DNA from: Anarhynchus alexandrinus
Taxonomy: Eukaryota; Chordata; Aves; Charadriiformes; Charadriidae
Length of the DNA: 64,000 bases
Direction: 5' to 3'
NCBI GenBank assembly: GCA_008711295.1
Contig: VUYV01000511.1
Coordinates: forward strand, 327,136-391,135
Shown: one piece after another, positions 24,917 through 37,200 of the stretch
Position numbering within the stretch: the stretch's first letter is position 1
Layout of the letters: each line of letters begins with the position of its first letter
Notes under the pieces: model-generated
Seen by the model: the letters and a program-made list of their open reading frames with translations, nothing else
The model's database searches: none
What the model was told of the DNA's origin: nothing
Position numbers and translations under genes: made by a program

Positions 24917-27052
24917 GAATTAGATAAATTGCACCAAGCTCATGTGCTTGACGTAGCTGTGAGAGGATTTACAAGACTGGCTTCTAGACTATGCTTGTGT
25001 TTTCCTGAACTGCCAGGTCTCATCCTGTTGCCTTTGCAAGTGGTCAGGACCCAGGCAAAAACTGTGATGCACTACAAGAATTTGCCCTATTTATCAACAA
25101 AAACGAGCTAGCATTTGCCAAACAACACCCCTCATTTTTTGGCCCAAGAATAGATTTGGGAGCTTTTTTGTAATGCAACTAGAATATTTGTCATTTTGGA
25201 ACATAATCATTCAGACACTTCCACTGGGAAAGGTTTTAATGGCTGCACACCAGTACACCGTATATGACATAACACATTTGTGAAGAAATGATTCCTTTGA
25301 GTAGTCAGAAGAGTTTCCCAGAGATGAATTGTATTTCCTGTTTTGCTCTTTCATTCTTCCTTCTCCTGGATCTTGGAGGGAGTGTTACTTGTGTTGAGTA
25401 ATGAAATTTCCTCCCCAAAATGCACTGTCTTTGATCTCCCCTGTTTTATGCACTAGGGAACTGATACTTCCTTCCCTGGCTAGGACTGAATGAATAATCA
25501 TCTCCTGTAGTTATTCACATCAGGTTCAGATGCTGAAATGTGAAGCTGATGACAGGGGAAATTATGGATAGAAGCATCAAGAATCACTACTGAAATTTTA
25601 GTAGTTGTAGGCAGGAAATATTCAAAGCTCATCATATTTAACCATGAAGACTCCAAAAATTTATAATCTCGTGGGTCAAACCCATGAATTGTTTGTGAGG
25701 TGGGAATGAAGCCCACACTCCTGTCCTGGTGTTTTCTTTATGCCCGCATACCCACACATAGATGCACAATCAACATGAGAAAATTCTACCCAACCCTAAA
25801 TCTTTGGTGTGATTTGGAATGATTAACTGTTAAAAAAGTTTGATATTCAAATAATGTAAAAAGTCTGTATGTTCATTGAGATGTTATTCAAAAACCCGGT
25901 AAAATCAGGAAATCTTGATTGAGAGGTTTTTTTCTTTTTTGTTATGTCAACATACATAGCTTATGGTTTCTCTCAGGTCTTTCAATCTGGACCATCATCT
26001 GATAATGTGCACATGAAGGATTTTTTTTAGAAGGGAAGGGGAAAGAGAACTTTTAGGATTCCACAAAGACTTTTGTTCAGGTTTTCAAAAGCCATATCTG
26101 GAACCGCAGTCCTTTACGTAGCCCAGACAGTGTAATGCACTAACACTGCTGTATGGCAAACCTGCCTCAGGTATCACGTTAGAGTAGCCCATTGGCCCAT
26201 CTTGCTATACCCAAGGGGCCCAGCCACACAAGAGTGATTTCAACCCAGCTTTGTGAGATCAACGTGAGAAAACATCCCTCTTGTTATGAAGGGTTTCTCC
26301 GACTCTCAGTTTTGCTTTTTTTCACCTTGAAAACAAACCCCAAACCAAACCAAACTCCTTGATCCAAACACTGATTCTCTGAGCCTGCCAATCTAGATCA
26401 ACCCAAATCCTACCCAAAGTGACACTTGTGCAGAGTAAGGAAGGTCCCTGCAGTGTGGAACAGCAAATATCAGCATAGCTGGAGATGCCTCCTGCCCCTC
26501 TGCTGTGGTCAACAGAAATGGAAACAACACAAGATAGTCACATTTCCAGTAAGTCTGTGCTGAAGGACGTTGTTAAGTTGGCCTTCTGTCTTCTGTAACC
26601 CCAGCAGATATGATTAATGAAAAGAGCTAATTATCTGTCATTGTTATAACACACTTCACAGGCAAAAAAAAAAAATTAATTCTACATATTTTTTTTTCTT
26701 TCAACCATATATAACCACTATTTAGTTCTCAATAAGCAGCTAACATCTTCCTAGAATGAAGGGAATCTCTGCCTGTGTGGTGGGAGATACCAGTTTATAA
26801 TCTCATTTATTTCTTGAGACAATTCTACAAAAATACTTTGGCACATACTAAAGTTTTGTTCTTTGTCCTTCAAGAACTGATGAAGATGATGTGTCATCTG
26901 TAATGGCTGTTCATTGAACAAAAATAGCAAAGTGGAAATAATCTTTTTTTTTTCATAAAAAATAAGTTTACATGCTATGCTGAAGTCATTATTCAAATTC
27001 ACAGTTGAAAGTGATTATCACGCTGCCTCAGACACAAATTCATGCAAGCATT
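24917..27052 (-). other. FSHR 3' UTR and downstream flank
   Basis: Positions just below 27053 should be the FSHR 3' UTR. The region is AT-rich with poly-A/T runs near 26668 and 26945. No separate gene is recognised. The UTR end cannot be fixed from sequence. Confidence 0.5.
26806..26811 (-). promoter_or_regulatory. FSHR: Candidate FSHR polyadenylation signal
   Basis: AATAAA on the minus strand, about 240 nt after the FSHR stop codon. It is the first canonical hexamer I noticed downstream. Transcript ends are not visible in genomic sequence, so a more distal site may be the one used. Confidence 0.3.
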
Positions 27053-28280
27053 TCAGTTCAAGTGATTCAGAGGAACCGATGAATAAATAGTCCCATCACT
27101 GTTTTTTGATGCAGGAGGGCAATGGCCATTTCTCGTGTGGAAATTATGAGCAGATGAGGAGGTCTCTGTTCTGTAAATTTGGGCTTGCATTTCGCAGCAA
27201 CCAAACTTGCTCAACAGAATGAAGAAATCCCTGCGGAAAGTTTTTGTGAAAATGGCATAGAGGAAAGGGTTAGCACAGGAATTGATGGGGTAAAACAAAA
27301 CCAGAAGGATCTTGGATTTGGACACTGTGATAAGAGGAACCTTGAGTGAGGCTGATATTGCAAAAAAAGATATCGGTGCCATGCAGAGGAAGTCCGTGAA
27401 GATCAGTATGGCCATGCGCTTAGCAATCTTGGTGTCACTGTTTGAAGAGATGACGTTAGGGTTTCTCACCGTAAAGTAGATGCAGATGTAGCAGGCACAT
27501 ATAATCACAAATGCAAGTACATTCAACACTAAAAGAAATATAACATAAGCCTGAGAAAACGGTGTTTCTATATCCATGGGCAAACAGATGCTGACCTTCA
27601 TATAGCTGCTGACTCCAAATATGGGAAGAAGTGCCACCGTGAAAGCAAACATCCAGCCAAAAATCATTATAATCACAGCATGACGAAATCGAACCTTGCG
27701 GTCCAGTTGCATGGCGTAGGTGATGGTGTGCCACCGTTCCAGAGTTATCACAGTCAGCGTGTAGACTGAGAGTTCACTTGCAAACACTGTAAAAAATCCT
27801 GCAGCATTGCATCCTGCCCCAGTTTGCCAGTCTATGGCGTAGTTGTAATACTGGCTTTTGGTCTGGATATCTACAGATGCAATAAACAACAGATAGATAC
27901 CTATGCAGAGGTCTGCAAATGCCAGATTGCACATTAGAAAGCGAGGTACGGTGAGTTTGTATTGACTGCTTATTAAAATAATGAGGACAACAATGTTCCC
28001 AGTGATAGCTAAAATGTTGATAAACCATATCAAGACTCTCAGAATGTTGTATCCCATGATATCTTCACATGGATTGAAAGCGTCAGGTTTAGGTGAGCAA
28101 GCTACATTAACTACTTCATTGCATAAACCATAGTCAAATTCATTCTCTGCTGGGTCAAATCCTATGCCGTAGTTGGAAATATAATCTTCAGCTGCAGATC
28201 GTCTATGTATCTTATCACCAGGCTGGTCATCAAGGTCTTGCTTGGCCTGAGATATGCTACATATTGGATGTAATTCGGTG
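27053..28280 (-). CDS. FSHR: FSHR exon 10: hinge, seven-transmembrane domain, C-tail and stop
   Basis: The acceptor reads ttacaatttcag, then one base completing a codon, then TELHPIC. The exon encodes 408 residues and ends in a stop at 27053. The hinge (about 1-70) carries the EFDY motif whose tyrosine is sulfated in mammalian FSHR (residue 50), and the [11 protein letters not shown] segment used in activation. Membrane segments lie at about 80-102, 112-134, 156-180, 200-222, 243-266, 287-310 and 320-343. Other landmarks: Cys157 and Cys232 for the conserved TM3-ECL2 disulfide, ERW (181-183) in place of DRY, the NPFLY motif (337-341), the basic KIAKR stretch before TM6, an F(x)6LL-type export motif in FRRDFFILL, and CC (361-362) as likely palmitoylation sites. 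No frameshift is seen. A longer reading frame continues upstream to 28333, but those extra residues are intron. Confidence 0.98.
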
Positions 28281-31200
28281 CTGAAATTGTAAAAAGAGTA
28301 GAATTGGAAACTAAGAGACACAGCAAGAGGCATACAACAAACATGAAATCACCCAGTTTCCATTAACAGCACAGTTTTTCTGGTTAGTTGATTATTTAGA
28401 CTACTCTGGAGCTCAAAATTAATAGTCTGGCTGGTCCCTATTTATAAAATATTACATGAAAGTGTAAATGATTTGTAAATGTCATAAAATATAACAGAAA
28501 GGAAAGCCTGATGTCTGCATTACTAACACTTATGATGCAGTTATCCACCTGCATAACACATTCGGTAAGAATCCTCCCTTATTTCAACAGAATTTCCCAC
28601 ATAACCTGTCATTGGCAAGCTGATTCTTGCATGGGGGGAAATACATGGTGATGAATTCTGATGTATGACTGAACTTTGAAGAATGAGTCAATTCATCTGT
28701 GCCTATAAGGAGTCTGTATAATCACGATAATGCTAGTATTCCTTAGTATTACTCTCAAATTCCCCTTTTCCTAAAGTTTTTGACAGTTAGTGTGCCATAT
28801 TCAATCTCGTAACTCCTTCAGGCACAGAACAACTCCAGTTTGTGCCATTCATTTTAAGTATCTCATATCGTATTGGTAACTGGCCAGTAACAGAAATAAA
28901 TAGCATAAGTAAGTTCATGCAGGCGCCTAGATAATCTCTAGAAGCCAGATGCCAACACAGATACAAACACAAGACGTGGTAGAACACTTTGCTTAAAAAT
29001 TGTTTTTAAAAAAATGGATTGCAAAGCAAGCAAAGTGAAGCCAAGTCAAGCCAAACCATGCCAAAAAAAAAAAAGCAAACCAAAGCAAACTAAACCAAAC
29101 CACACCAAACCCAACCAACATTTCTAGAGAAAGAGTAGTTGCTTTTGTTTCTGCTAGAAAGTCTTTTTTAAATATTTGAGAATTTTCAGTAGCAAAGGTA
29201 AATATAAAGGAAAAGTGTTTGAAGAAAAAAAAATGCCTTTGAAGGTAAAAGTAGTATATTTTAATAGTTTCGTGTTTGGCTTTATTTCCCCTAAAAAAGC
29301 CCTCTATATGGCCTTCTCCATGCCTAGACCAACAGAAGAAACAAATGTTTTGCCTGAGATGATAGAAAGATGATCAGCTCCATCAAGCTTCGAAATATCA
29401 AGGTGTATCTACAGGAAATAAAGGGTCAGACTTTAACAACTGCTTCTTGTAGGCTGCCTCTGAAGTTTGCTGTCCCAGAAAGTTGCATCCATAGCTTTGC
29501 ATAAAATGGATCCAGACCTAATCTGAGTTAGGGAATAGAACAGCTGGCAACATGTTGCAAAACCAACTCAGTTCAGCTCTGCCTACTTTCATCTACAGCC
29601 TAGACAGAAATTTAGGGGTATAATTTCTAGGACCGGACCCTAGCTTATCTTCCACTCTGACCTTCAGTAGTGTTGAGAGAAGAGCTTTCTAGGCAGGTTA
29701 GGTTGAAATTTTTAAACAGTTGGTAGCAGCTTAAAAGGGACAATTCTTTTTTTGTAACCTAATTTTACCCTTTGACTTTCTGCACTCGCTACATCTTCCA
29801 AAAATCGAGTTTAAAAGGTCTGCAAGAAAGGAAAACTAATGAAGGCCCAGCACCAGAAGGTGAGGGACATTTCCTATGAGGTTCTAACATCCTCTACTAT
29901 TATCAGTATTTTTTATCTTGCCTGTCAACTGAAGCAGAAAACTGATTTTCTATGAGGTCAAATATGCACTATGAAGGTCACAATAGCAATAACAAGGCAT
30001 TACATTTTGATCCCCTGTGTTCTGCTCGCATAAGGATGAGTGAGGGGTCCAGCATATTGATCAATATATCAACACTTCCCAAGCTGAAAGGGAATATATG
30101 CTTCCAAGGAGCAATAATGGGAGAGAAAGTCCCTCAGTTTTGAGTGCAACAGGCACTCAAGGGCACTGCAAGCTACTGCAATTGGCGGTTCTTCGTAAAT
30201 GAACTGAGGGAAAGGTTTTTACCCAATCATTTCTCAGCTATGAGTTAAAAATAAACCTTTTCCCAAATTACGGACACGCTGCCTGGAGCTAAATCTGTCC
30301 CCTGATAAGACTGCTACGTAAGGCCAATTAAACATTTCAAATTATTCCAATTTATTAATTCTTGAATTATTTCACGGCCAGCAGTCCCAAGTGAAAAACG
30401 GGGTCCCATGGAGTCAGCTGCTCGGTTCGCTCCGAGGAGGGGTGGGGAGGCATCTCCTGGCTGGTCACCCCTTCCATAAGCAGGTCAGGGGGGCAGTTGC
30501 AAGCTCCCGAGGGAAGGCAGAGCCATCCTCTGGTGCTGGCTGCTTACCGATTCTTTGCCCTGGGATGTTTGCCCTTTGGGCTGCACAGTGCGTTCGGAGG
30601 AACGCGTTAAAACGTTTTTGGGCAAGGGAGGGGGTCCTTTTGCGAATTGGTATTGTAGGTATTGTAACCCAGTTCATTTATTCAGTCTCTTTGTAACTTT
30701 CTGTTACTGTTTAACATTGCTTTGCTCAAGTAAACCCTCTGAAAAATAGACTAGAGAAAGAACAACTTAAAGAATAACATTAAAATTGGCAGAGCGCCCT
30801 GACAAAAATAAACAAAAATGACTACCTTTGTACAAGTGGTTATTTTATGCGCTTCGTCTGGATCCGGTGACAGCAGGATCTTGTGTGCTGAGAAACACGC
30901 TCAGCGGAATAAAAAGTCCCGACCGAGGTTCTGTATTAAGCCCTATCTCAAACCAATCATCCTCACTGAAAAGTGACATCAAGTGAGTTGTGAGCAACCG
31001 ATATTATGTTCTCGTGAGACGGGGCCCAAACACGACTCCTGATGCTGCCACATTTTAAAAAAAAAAGTAGTATTTCAAGTGACAGCTCCTCCAAAGAATA
31101 ATGATCAAGTGTAAGGACAGAGTCGTATCAATGTCATTCTCTTAGGCAGAAGGTGATCTTTATGTCAAAGAAAGCCAAAAGCTTGCTGAAGTTCATAACG

Positions 31201-34200
31201 GTCTATGTCAAGTTGAGTGTTTTAACATCCAGCCTCTGCCCCATCCACACTCAAGGATATTATTTTCCAGTCATGGGAAAACGTGAGGGGAGTTCAACAC
31301 ACTGCACTGGGCTTGTCCTAAGAAAGCAGTTTACCTTCTGTTAGGCCAGCATCGCAATATTCCAGTGTGATAAATCTACAGATCAACATTTATCATACAA
31401 TCCTTATTGGAATGGGGAAAAAAAAGCATCAAAATTGCCTATGTTTTAATCTGTGTCTCAGTCTGGAGCAGCTGTGCTTGATGCAACGTCCTCCAAAATT
31501 AAGACAGCACTGGCGCTGTAACAGATTGAAGCTTTCTGTGAGCACAACAGCCCCTGTTCGCCACTGCAGAAGGATTTGGGAGAGGTGATCGAGCATCTTA
31601 TTTTATCTGAGGTTCTTGAGTGCTGCAAAAGTCTCAGAGGGGAAATTTCATAGAATCATAGAATCATAGAATGGTTTAGGTTGGAAAGGACCTTGAAGAT
31701 CATCGAGTTCCAACCCCCCTGCCATAGGCAGGGACACCTCCCACTAGACCAGGTTGCCCAAGGCCACGTCCAGCCTTTAACATAATTTAACATAAACAAG
31801 GCAGCGAGAAAGGGGCCACACATCCCTGTCTTAATTCCATCCCAGATTTCCCATGTGAACACCAACTGCTGCTGTGATCCTTAGACAGGCACTTCTGGGG
31901 GTGAGCAGCCATCCTTCTTATCCTCCCTGGACTACCTGGAGATACACTGAGACCCAAACAGCCACGGGAGAATGACCGTCTCCTGTGAAGGTGCACGGCA
32001 AGTCAGGTGACGTCACGATTCTCACCAGCACCATAATGCCCGCTGCACTGAACCAAGCGCAGCTCTCACCAAAGAAATAATACACGTGGTGTGATGGAGC
32101 ACTGCAGACTGTTACTAACTCTTAAACAAACTGAGCAGTCTCCGACGCACAGGCAGCTTGTGGCAGCTGTCAAGAAAACTGCTTTGAAATGAAAGCGGGT
32201 GCAGCTACTGTACGTGTGACTAATCTCTGCTTCAGTGTATGGGAATACCGAACTAAAACGCATCCGTTTTCTCTCTTGAAGCTGGAGAGACGATGTCAGT
32301 CTCCCACCAATTTCAGTACAAGACACATGACTGTAGGAAAGAAATTACCATTTTAAGCATGTTTTAAAGCAGTTAACAGGAAGAGTTGATCTAAATAATT
32401 GGTTCTAATAATTTTGCATTTATGCTTAGTATTTTGTAAAAGACACATCTGGTAACAATTAAAGACATATATAAATACATTCAACTTTGTTTTGTTGCCC
32501 AGGGTGATACAGTTCACATGCACATTTATTCAAGTAATCATACATATCATATAGAAAAGCATCTCCCACTTCCATACTATTTCTTAGTGTTGCATCACAC
32601 CTGATGCTATAGGGGACTGTGAAATTGTGACCAGACTTGCTCCAGAAGCAGCCCCACTGCCACATGGTGCTCCAGCCCAGCCCGCTGGCCATCCGCACTG
32701 CATTATGTGAGCGCGGCACAGTTCATTGGCATTTCTTTGCAAAATCGCCCTTCTCCAGGCTGCGGGAAGGACTGTCAGTGTCCCCCTTGAGTTCTTACCT
32801 GCCAGGGCAGAGGCTTCTGAAAGTGGGGCTACACTAAGGGGAAAGTGAGTGCTGTGGGCTCCAATTCCCTGGGGCAAGCGTGACATGGAAGTTATTCAAA
32901 GCCCAAGTGAGGGGTTGAGACATTACCAAAAGGTCAGGGCCTTTTCTTCCCATAGCTTTCCATCAATAGTGACTCTTAGTCTGTTTTTGAAAAGTCGAGT
33001 TGCCCAATTAAGGGATGGATTCTGGGATTTGGGTCTTGATTTGGCCCAAGCAGACCAGAAGCCAATTACCTTCAAAAATATGAATCATGGTGATATCAAG
33101 GTCTCTTTGCAGATCCAAGATTAAACATGCCTCTATTGGACCCTTCGGCAAATACCACTTTGCCACCAGTGCTGGAAGGACTGGACCCATTTCTACTTAG
33201 CAAACTACCAAGCACTGTGCCTGCGTAAGCCTGCAGAAGTATGTGAAAATGTCTCCAGCTGATAAACTGTCCTAGAGAAAAGTTTAGCATTTTGGATCAA
33301 AAATGGGCAATGGGGGTGTATTTAGTCAGACACTTCCCTTATCAGTGCAGTCTCCACTACCAGATTTGCACTCTTTGCACAGACAATCTTGCAAACACAT
33401 GTAGGTGATATTTATTAGTTATCAGCCCAAGCAAGATCAGTTATCTTTCATTGCCCACTGACAATAGAATGCTAAAAGCAAAATAAATGGCTATTGTAAG
33501 CATTAAAATAGAAGCTACTAATAGTTTATGCTTTCTCTGCATGGTTTTACTTGTCTTTGAAGTTTTAGGCAACTTCTGAAGACGGTGTCTTGAATTATAA
33601 CAATTTTTTTTTCTGCCATGGCAAATTCCAAGTCTTTGAGACCAGCCAGTAAAGGAACAATTTTGAACAATAACAGGGGTTTCCGTAGGTACCAGTTCCT
33701 CAGGTTTTCCAGTGGCACAAATTGAGGAGGTTCATTAACCAGTTAACATGAACATCACATACATTTAAAGTCTATCTGAGCAGCCAAAAATACTCAATAA
33801 GAATCATTGATACCTGAAGTCTCACTGCTACTTGCTAATGGAAAATTAAAACAAGCATGGAAAATTACTTTGGGAGTCTAAAAAGACACCTCACCCTCCC
33901 GTCCTCCTCTGGTGATTTGGGTAAAAAGGGCCTGCTCTAGGTTAACCATTTCAGAAATCATATCCAAGATTTCAGCTTCAACTGCTGAGAAGAACCAAAA
34001 AGGCAAAAAAAAAATGGAATCACTTACTTTTGTCTTTTCCAGTTTGTAAATGCACAGCAATGGCTAGGATAGGTGAAGTTTGCCTCAATCAAAGATCTAA
34101 ATTTGCTTAAATCAGGAAGCTTTTTTAAATTGTATGTAGACCTTGCTCTTAGCTTCTTAATGTGTTCTAATCCATGACTTGGCAGGAAACTGATTCTCGT

Positions 34201-37200
34201 CCTTGAAATATCCCTTTAAAAAAACATATGAAAGTCTCAGTAAAAAGCAAATTTACTTCTGCTCGATGGTGGATATGTGTTTTAGACTGTCCTACTCATT
34301 TTCAGAGTAGCGACTGGAAAGAGATCAGCTGGAAATCTACACTGAAAAGAGGATCCAGGGATAAATTAGGTGTTCCTCCAGGAAACCTGAACTAATATCC
34401 ATTGCAAACAACAATCAAGGGATGTTAGTCTGGTCTGAGAAAAAAAATAAATAAATCCCATAACCCTGTGGGTAAGAACTAGCAGGGACATAAACCCTTA
34501 GTGCCATATGATTTTGGGTTTAGTAAATACCCAGTAAATGCAACAATCATGTTACAGGGTACAAAAGGCTGATGAAATCACAACAGAAGTTTGCTACATG
34601 AACATCACAGCATGGGAAGGCTGCTGCAGAAAACGCAATAAACACAAAGAGAGAAGCTCACAGGGGGTACAGATGTGAGGAGAGGTTGGGGATATCAGGT
34701 TTTGTACTCATTAGGAAGAAAAAAGAGATTAAAGAGAGACAGAGGTGACATGGTTCAAACTGTGAGGAACAAAAATAACAAAACAATTCCAGAGGTTTAA
34801 AAACTAAAGGGAGCACAGACTGAAGTGAAGAAAGGGGCAAGATTACAGGAGGTTAGGAGAGATGTATTTACGTGGAAGGCAATTACCGTGTGGGACAGGC
34901 TATCAAAGGCAGCGATGGAAGCAGCAGCTATGAGTGAATTAAAGAGAGCATTAGTGGGGCTATTAAAAGGAAACATATTGTGCAAACAATAAATCTTGAC
35001 TTGTGCCACGCAGGTGGGGAAAGGGAAGAAGGACGAAAGGTGCTCCACCTCCAGGCTAAGAGATACTTGGGAACACATCCCCATGGCTCCAGGGTGTAAC
35101 AGTCGGGGCAAAACATCCCCACATTTCCCTCACTAGGGCACAAACTGTGCCTCCTCAGCTTGTGACAGCAGGAGGGCATACTCCTTTCTCTTAAGAGCAA
35201 CAGTAAAAATGAACAGCACAAAATCACCCTGTCCTCCCTTAGCCCCTGTGCTCTTATGGCCTGAGACTGATCCAGGATGCAGCGCTTGCTGAGGCTGCTC
35301 TGCTCTTTATTCTCCAACAAAAGAAAGGAATTTTCCCTAATCAAGGAATTGGACTGACAATGTTTGTAATTTTCTCCATGCCCCCTCCAAGTTACAGTTT
35401 CCAATTCATCCGTAACAGTACGATGTCAGGACAACATGTTATTTGATCTCTATTACCCAACATGCACAAATTGCTTTTATTATCATATTAATGCAGCAAA
35501 GTGGTGCCATGTGAGGGAGAGACCAGGTTTTAGCAGCTTGTAATAAAGTTTAGACAGTTGCTACGTACCATACGCACATTTGCACCTCTGTTCTCCATTC
35601 TAAGAAACAAAATTAACACCAGGAAACGGCTCTGGTTGAACTCACGGTCTTTAGCTTAGGGTGGCCAAGTCTAAGAAATTCATAGGCAGCTAATAAAGCA
35701 GTTAGTAAAATTGGTGGTTGGCAAAGATGATCTTTGTGTACACGCTGTGCCCACAGCTGAGGCTTTGCATCCAGGCTCTGAAGGAATGTACCACCTTCAA
35801 CAATTGGACCATCAGCTGTGGCAGCAGAGGAGCAAACACAGACCCCCCTCCGCTACCCTGACCCAGGGCTGTGACTTCTACTGGAAGGGTAAGACAGACC
35901 GGTGGAGTCAGGAATGCATTGAACTTCTGCAGGCCAGACTGAGAGAAGCCACACTGTGGTTCTGAGGTTGTTCTGGGCCTGACCTGTTTCTGGCAGGAGC
36001 CAAAAGCAGCAGCCGACGAAAAAATTTTAGGTTATCGATTTCTGACTTAGACTCTTGAAGAGGTAATTAGGTTGCAATGAGTAACCTCAATTGTTTCATG
36101 GACTGACTGTTGCCGGTAGTATGCTGCCTAATGAAAACTGTCACCTAGAGTATATGCTCATGACTCAACAACTAAATAGCAGTTTTCTGCCTAAATCCAG
36201 AGACAGCATCACTCATGGTATCATTAAGAGGCTATGAAGCTTCACAAGGGCTCATAATTCTGAACAGGAGCATGGAAAATGTTTTCTTTGGCTTGTTACC
36301 TAAAAATCTTTACCAAATCCAAACTGTTATTACAATGGGTGGAAATAACAAGTAAATATGAATAGGAATACCACCTAGACTTAAAAATAGCTAAAATGTT
36401 ACTGGATCTCTGGGCATCTCTAAATAATTTCATAAATATTAAATATTTTTCCATGAAAATATTTTCTTCTTCTTTTAAAAATTTTCCTTTTTATTCTCAT
36501 TATTGCACATGAACAGAAGCGAGTTAGGGAAAGTGCTTTGCACACTCCTGCAGGGTTTGTTGCTATGTCTGTTAGGGATAGTTATTGATACACCACTGAT
36601 AAGCCCCGAACAGCAAACGCAGGCGTTGTGCAGGTGGTTTAGTAACTTACTCCACTGAGTCACCATGCACAGAACTTAATGCAGAGGTTCTTTAGGACGT
36701 TGCTCCCTAGTTAGAGGCTTGATAAATTAAATGAGCATGATGAACAAGACGATAAAGTGGCAGCTGAAAATCAAACCAGAAAGCATCAGTGACTGGAATA
36801 TATATTCTTGTAATATTATTGCTTGGCTGCTAGTCATCAGCCTTGACAGGAGCCAGTGCAGGAACAGCAAAATGAACCTGACTTCTCTTCCAATCCCTTC
36901 CCTTTCCCACTGGGAGTCTCTGTTGGATTAGCAAAAATATTGACCAAATGATGAGGTTTGAAAGGCATGTATAGGAACAGCAAGAAATGGCTGGCGGAGC
37001 AGAAATCAGAGAGGGGCAGACTGGTTGGTGAGAACAATTTTCTCTGTGCTTGTGTCTGAACTGATTTCTGGCTGTGCTTCAGGGACTCAGCTGTTGAGCT
37101 GGGGATCTACTGGAGCTCTCCTGTGGCCCCCAAGTGTGGGTTTCCTGTTGAAGACAAATTTTAAGGACAGGATGGATCACAGCTGTATCTTGCCCTGCAT

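Larger units (their letters stand above)
28281..34027 (-). other. FSHR: FSHR intron 9
   Basis: The intron between exons 9 and 10 is 5.7 kb. It holds an ACCAA/CAAAC-type simple repeat (29020-29121), a truncated CR1 (31646-31785) and a GC-richer stretch around 30.4-30.65 kb. The GTAAGTG donor and tttcag acceptor are canonical. No other exon could be supported. Confidence 0.9.

Noticed and set aside
1..27052. Search for LHCGR, the usual neighbour of FSHR
   Set aside because: No LRR exon or 7TM exon like LHCGR was found; the gene presumably lies further away.
33518..33718. Minus-strand frame with LENLR and KIVPLLAGL that looked like FSHR exon 9
   Set aside because: The true exon 9 with correct length, phase and splice sites is at 34028-34213; the resemblance is weak and needs frame changes.
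33895..33984. Possible 90-bp cryptic exon in FSHR intron 9 with a good acceptor and GTGAGG donor
   Set aside because: Joined to exon 9 in its phase it gives an immediate stop with either acceptor, so it would not encode a functional part.
35711..35965. 84-codon plus-strand frame with a YWKGK segment suggestive of a retroelement ORF
   Set aside because: Too short and without supporting flanks to assign to any element.
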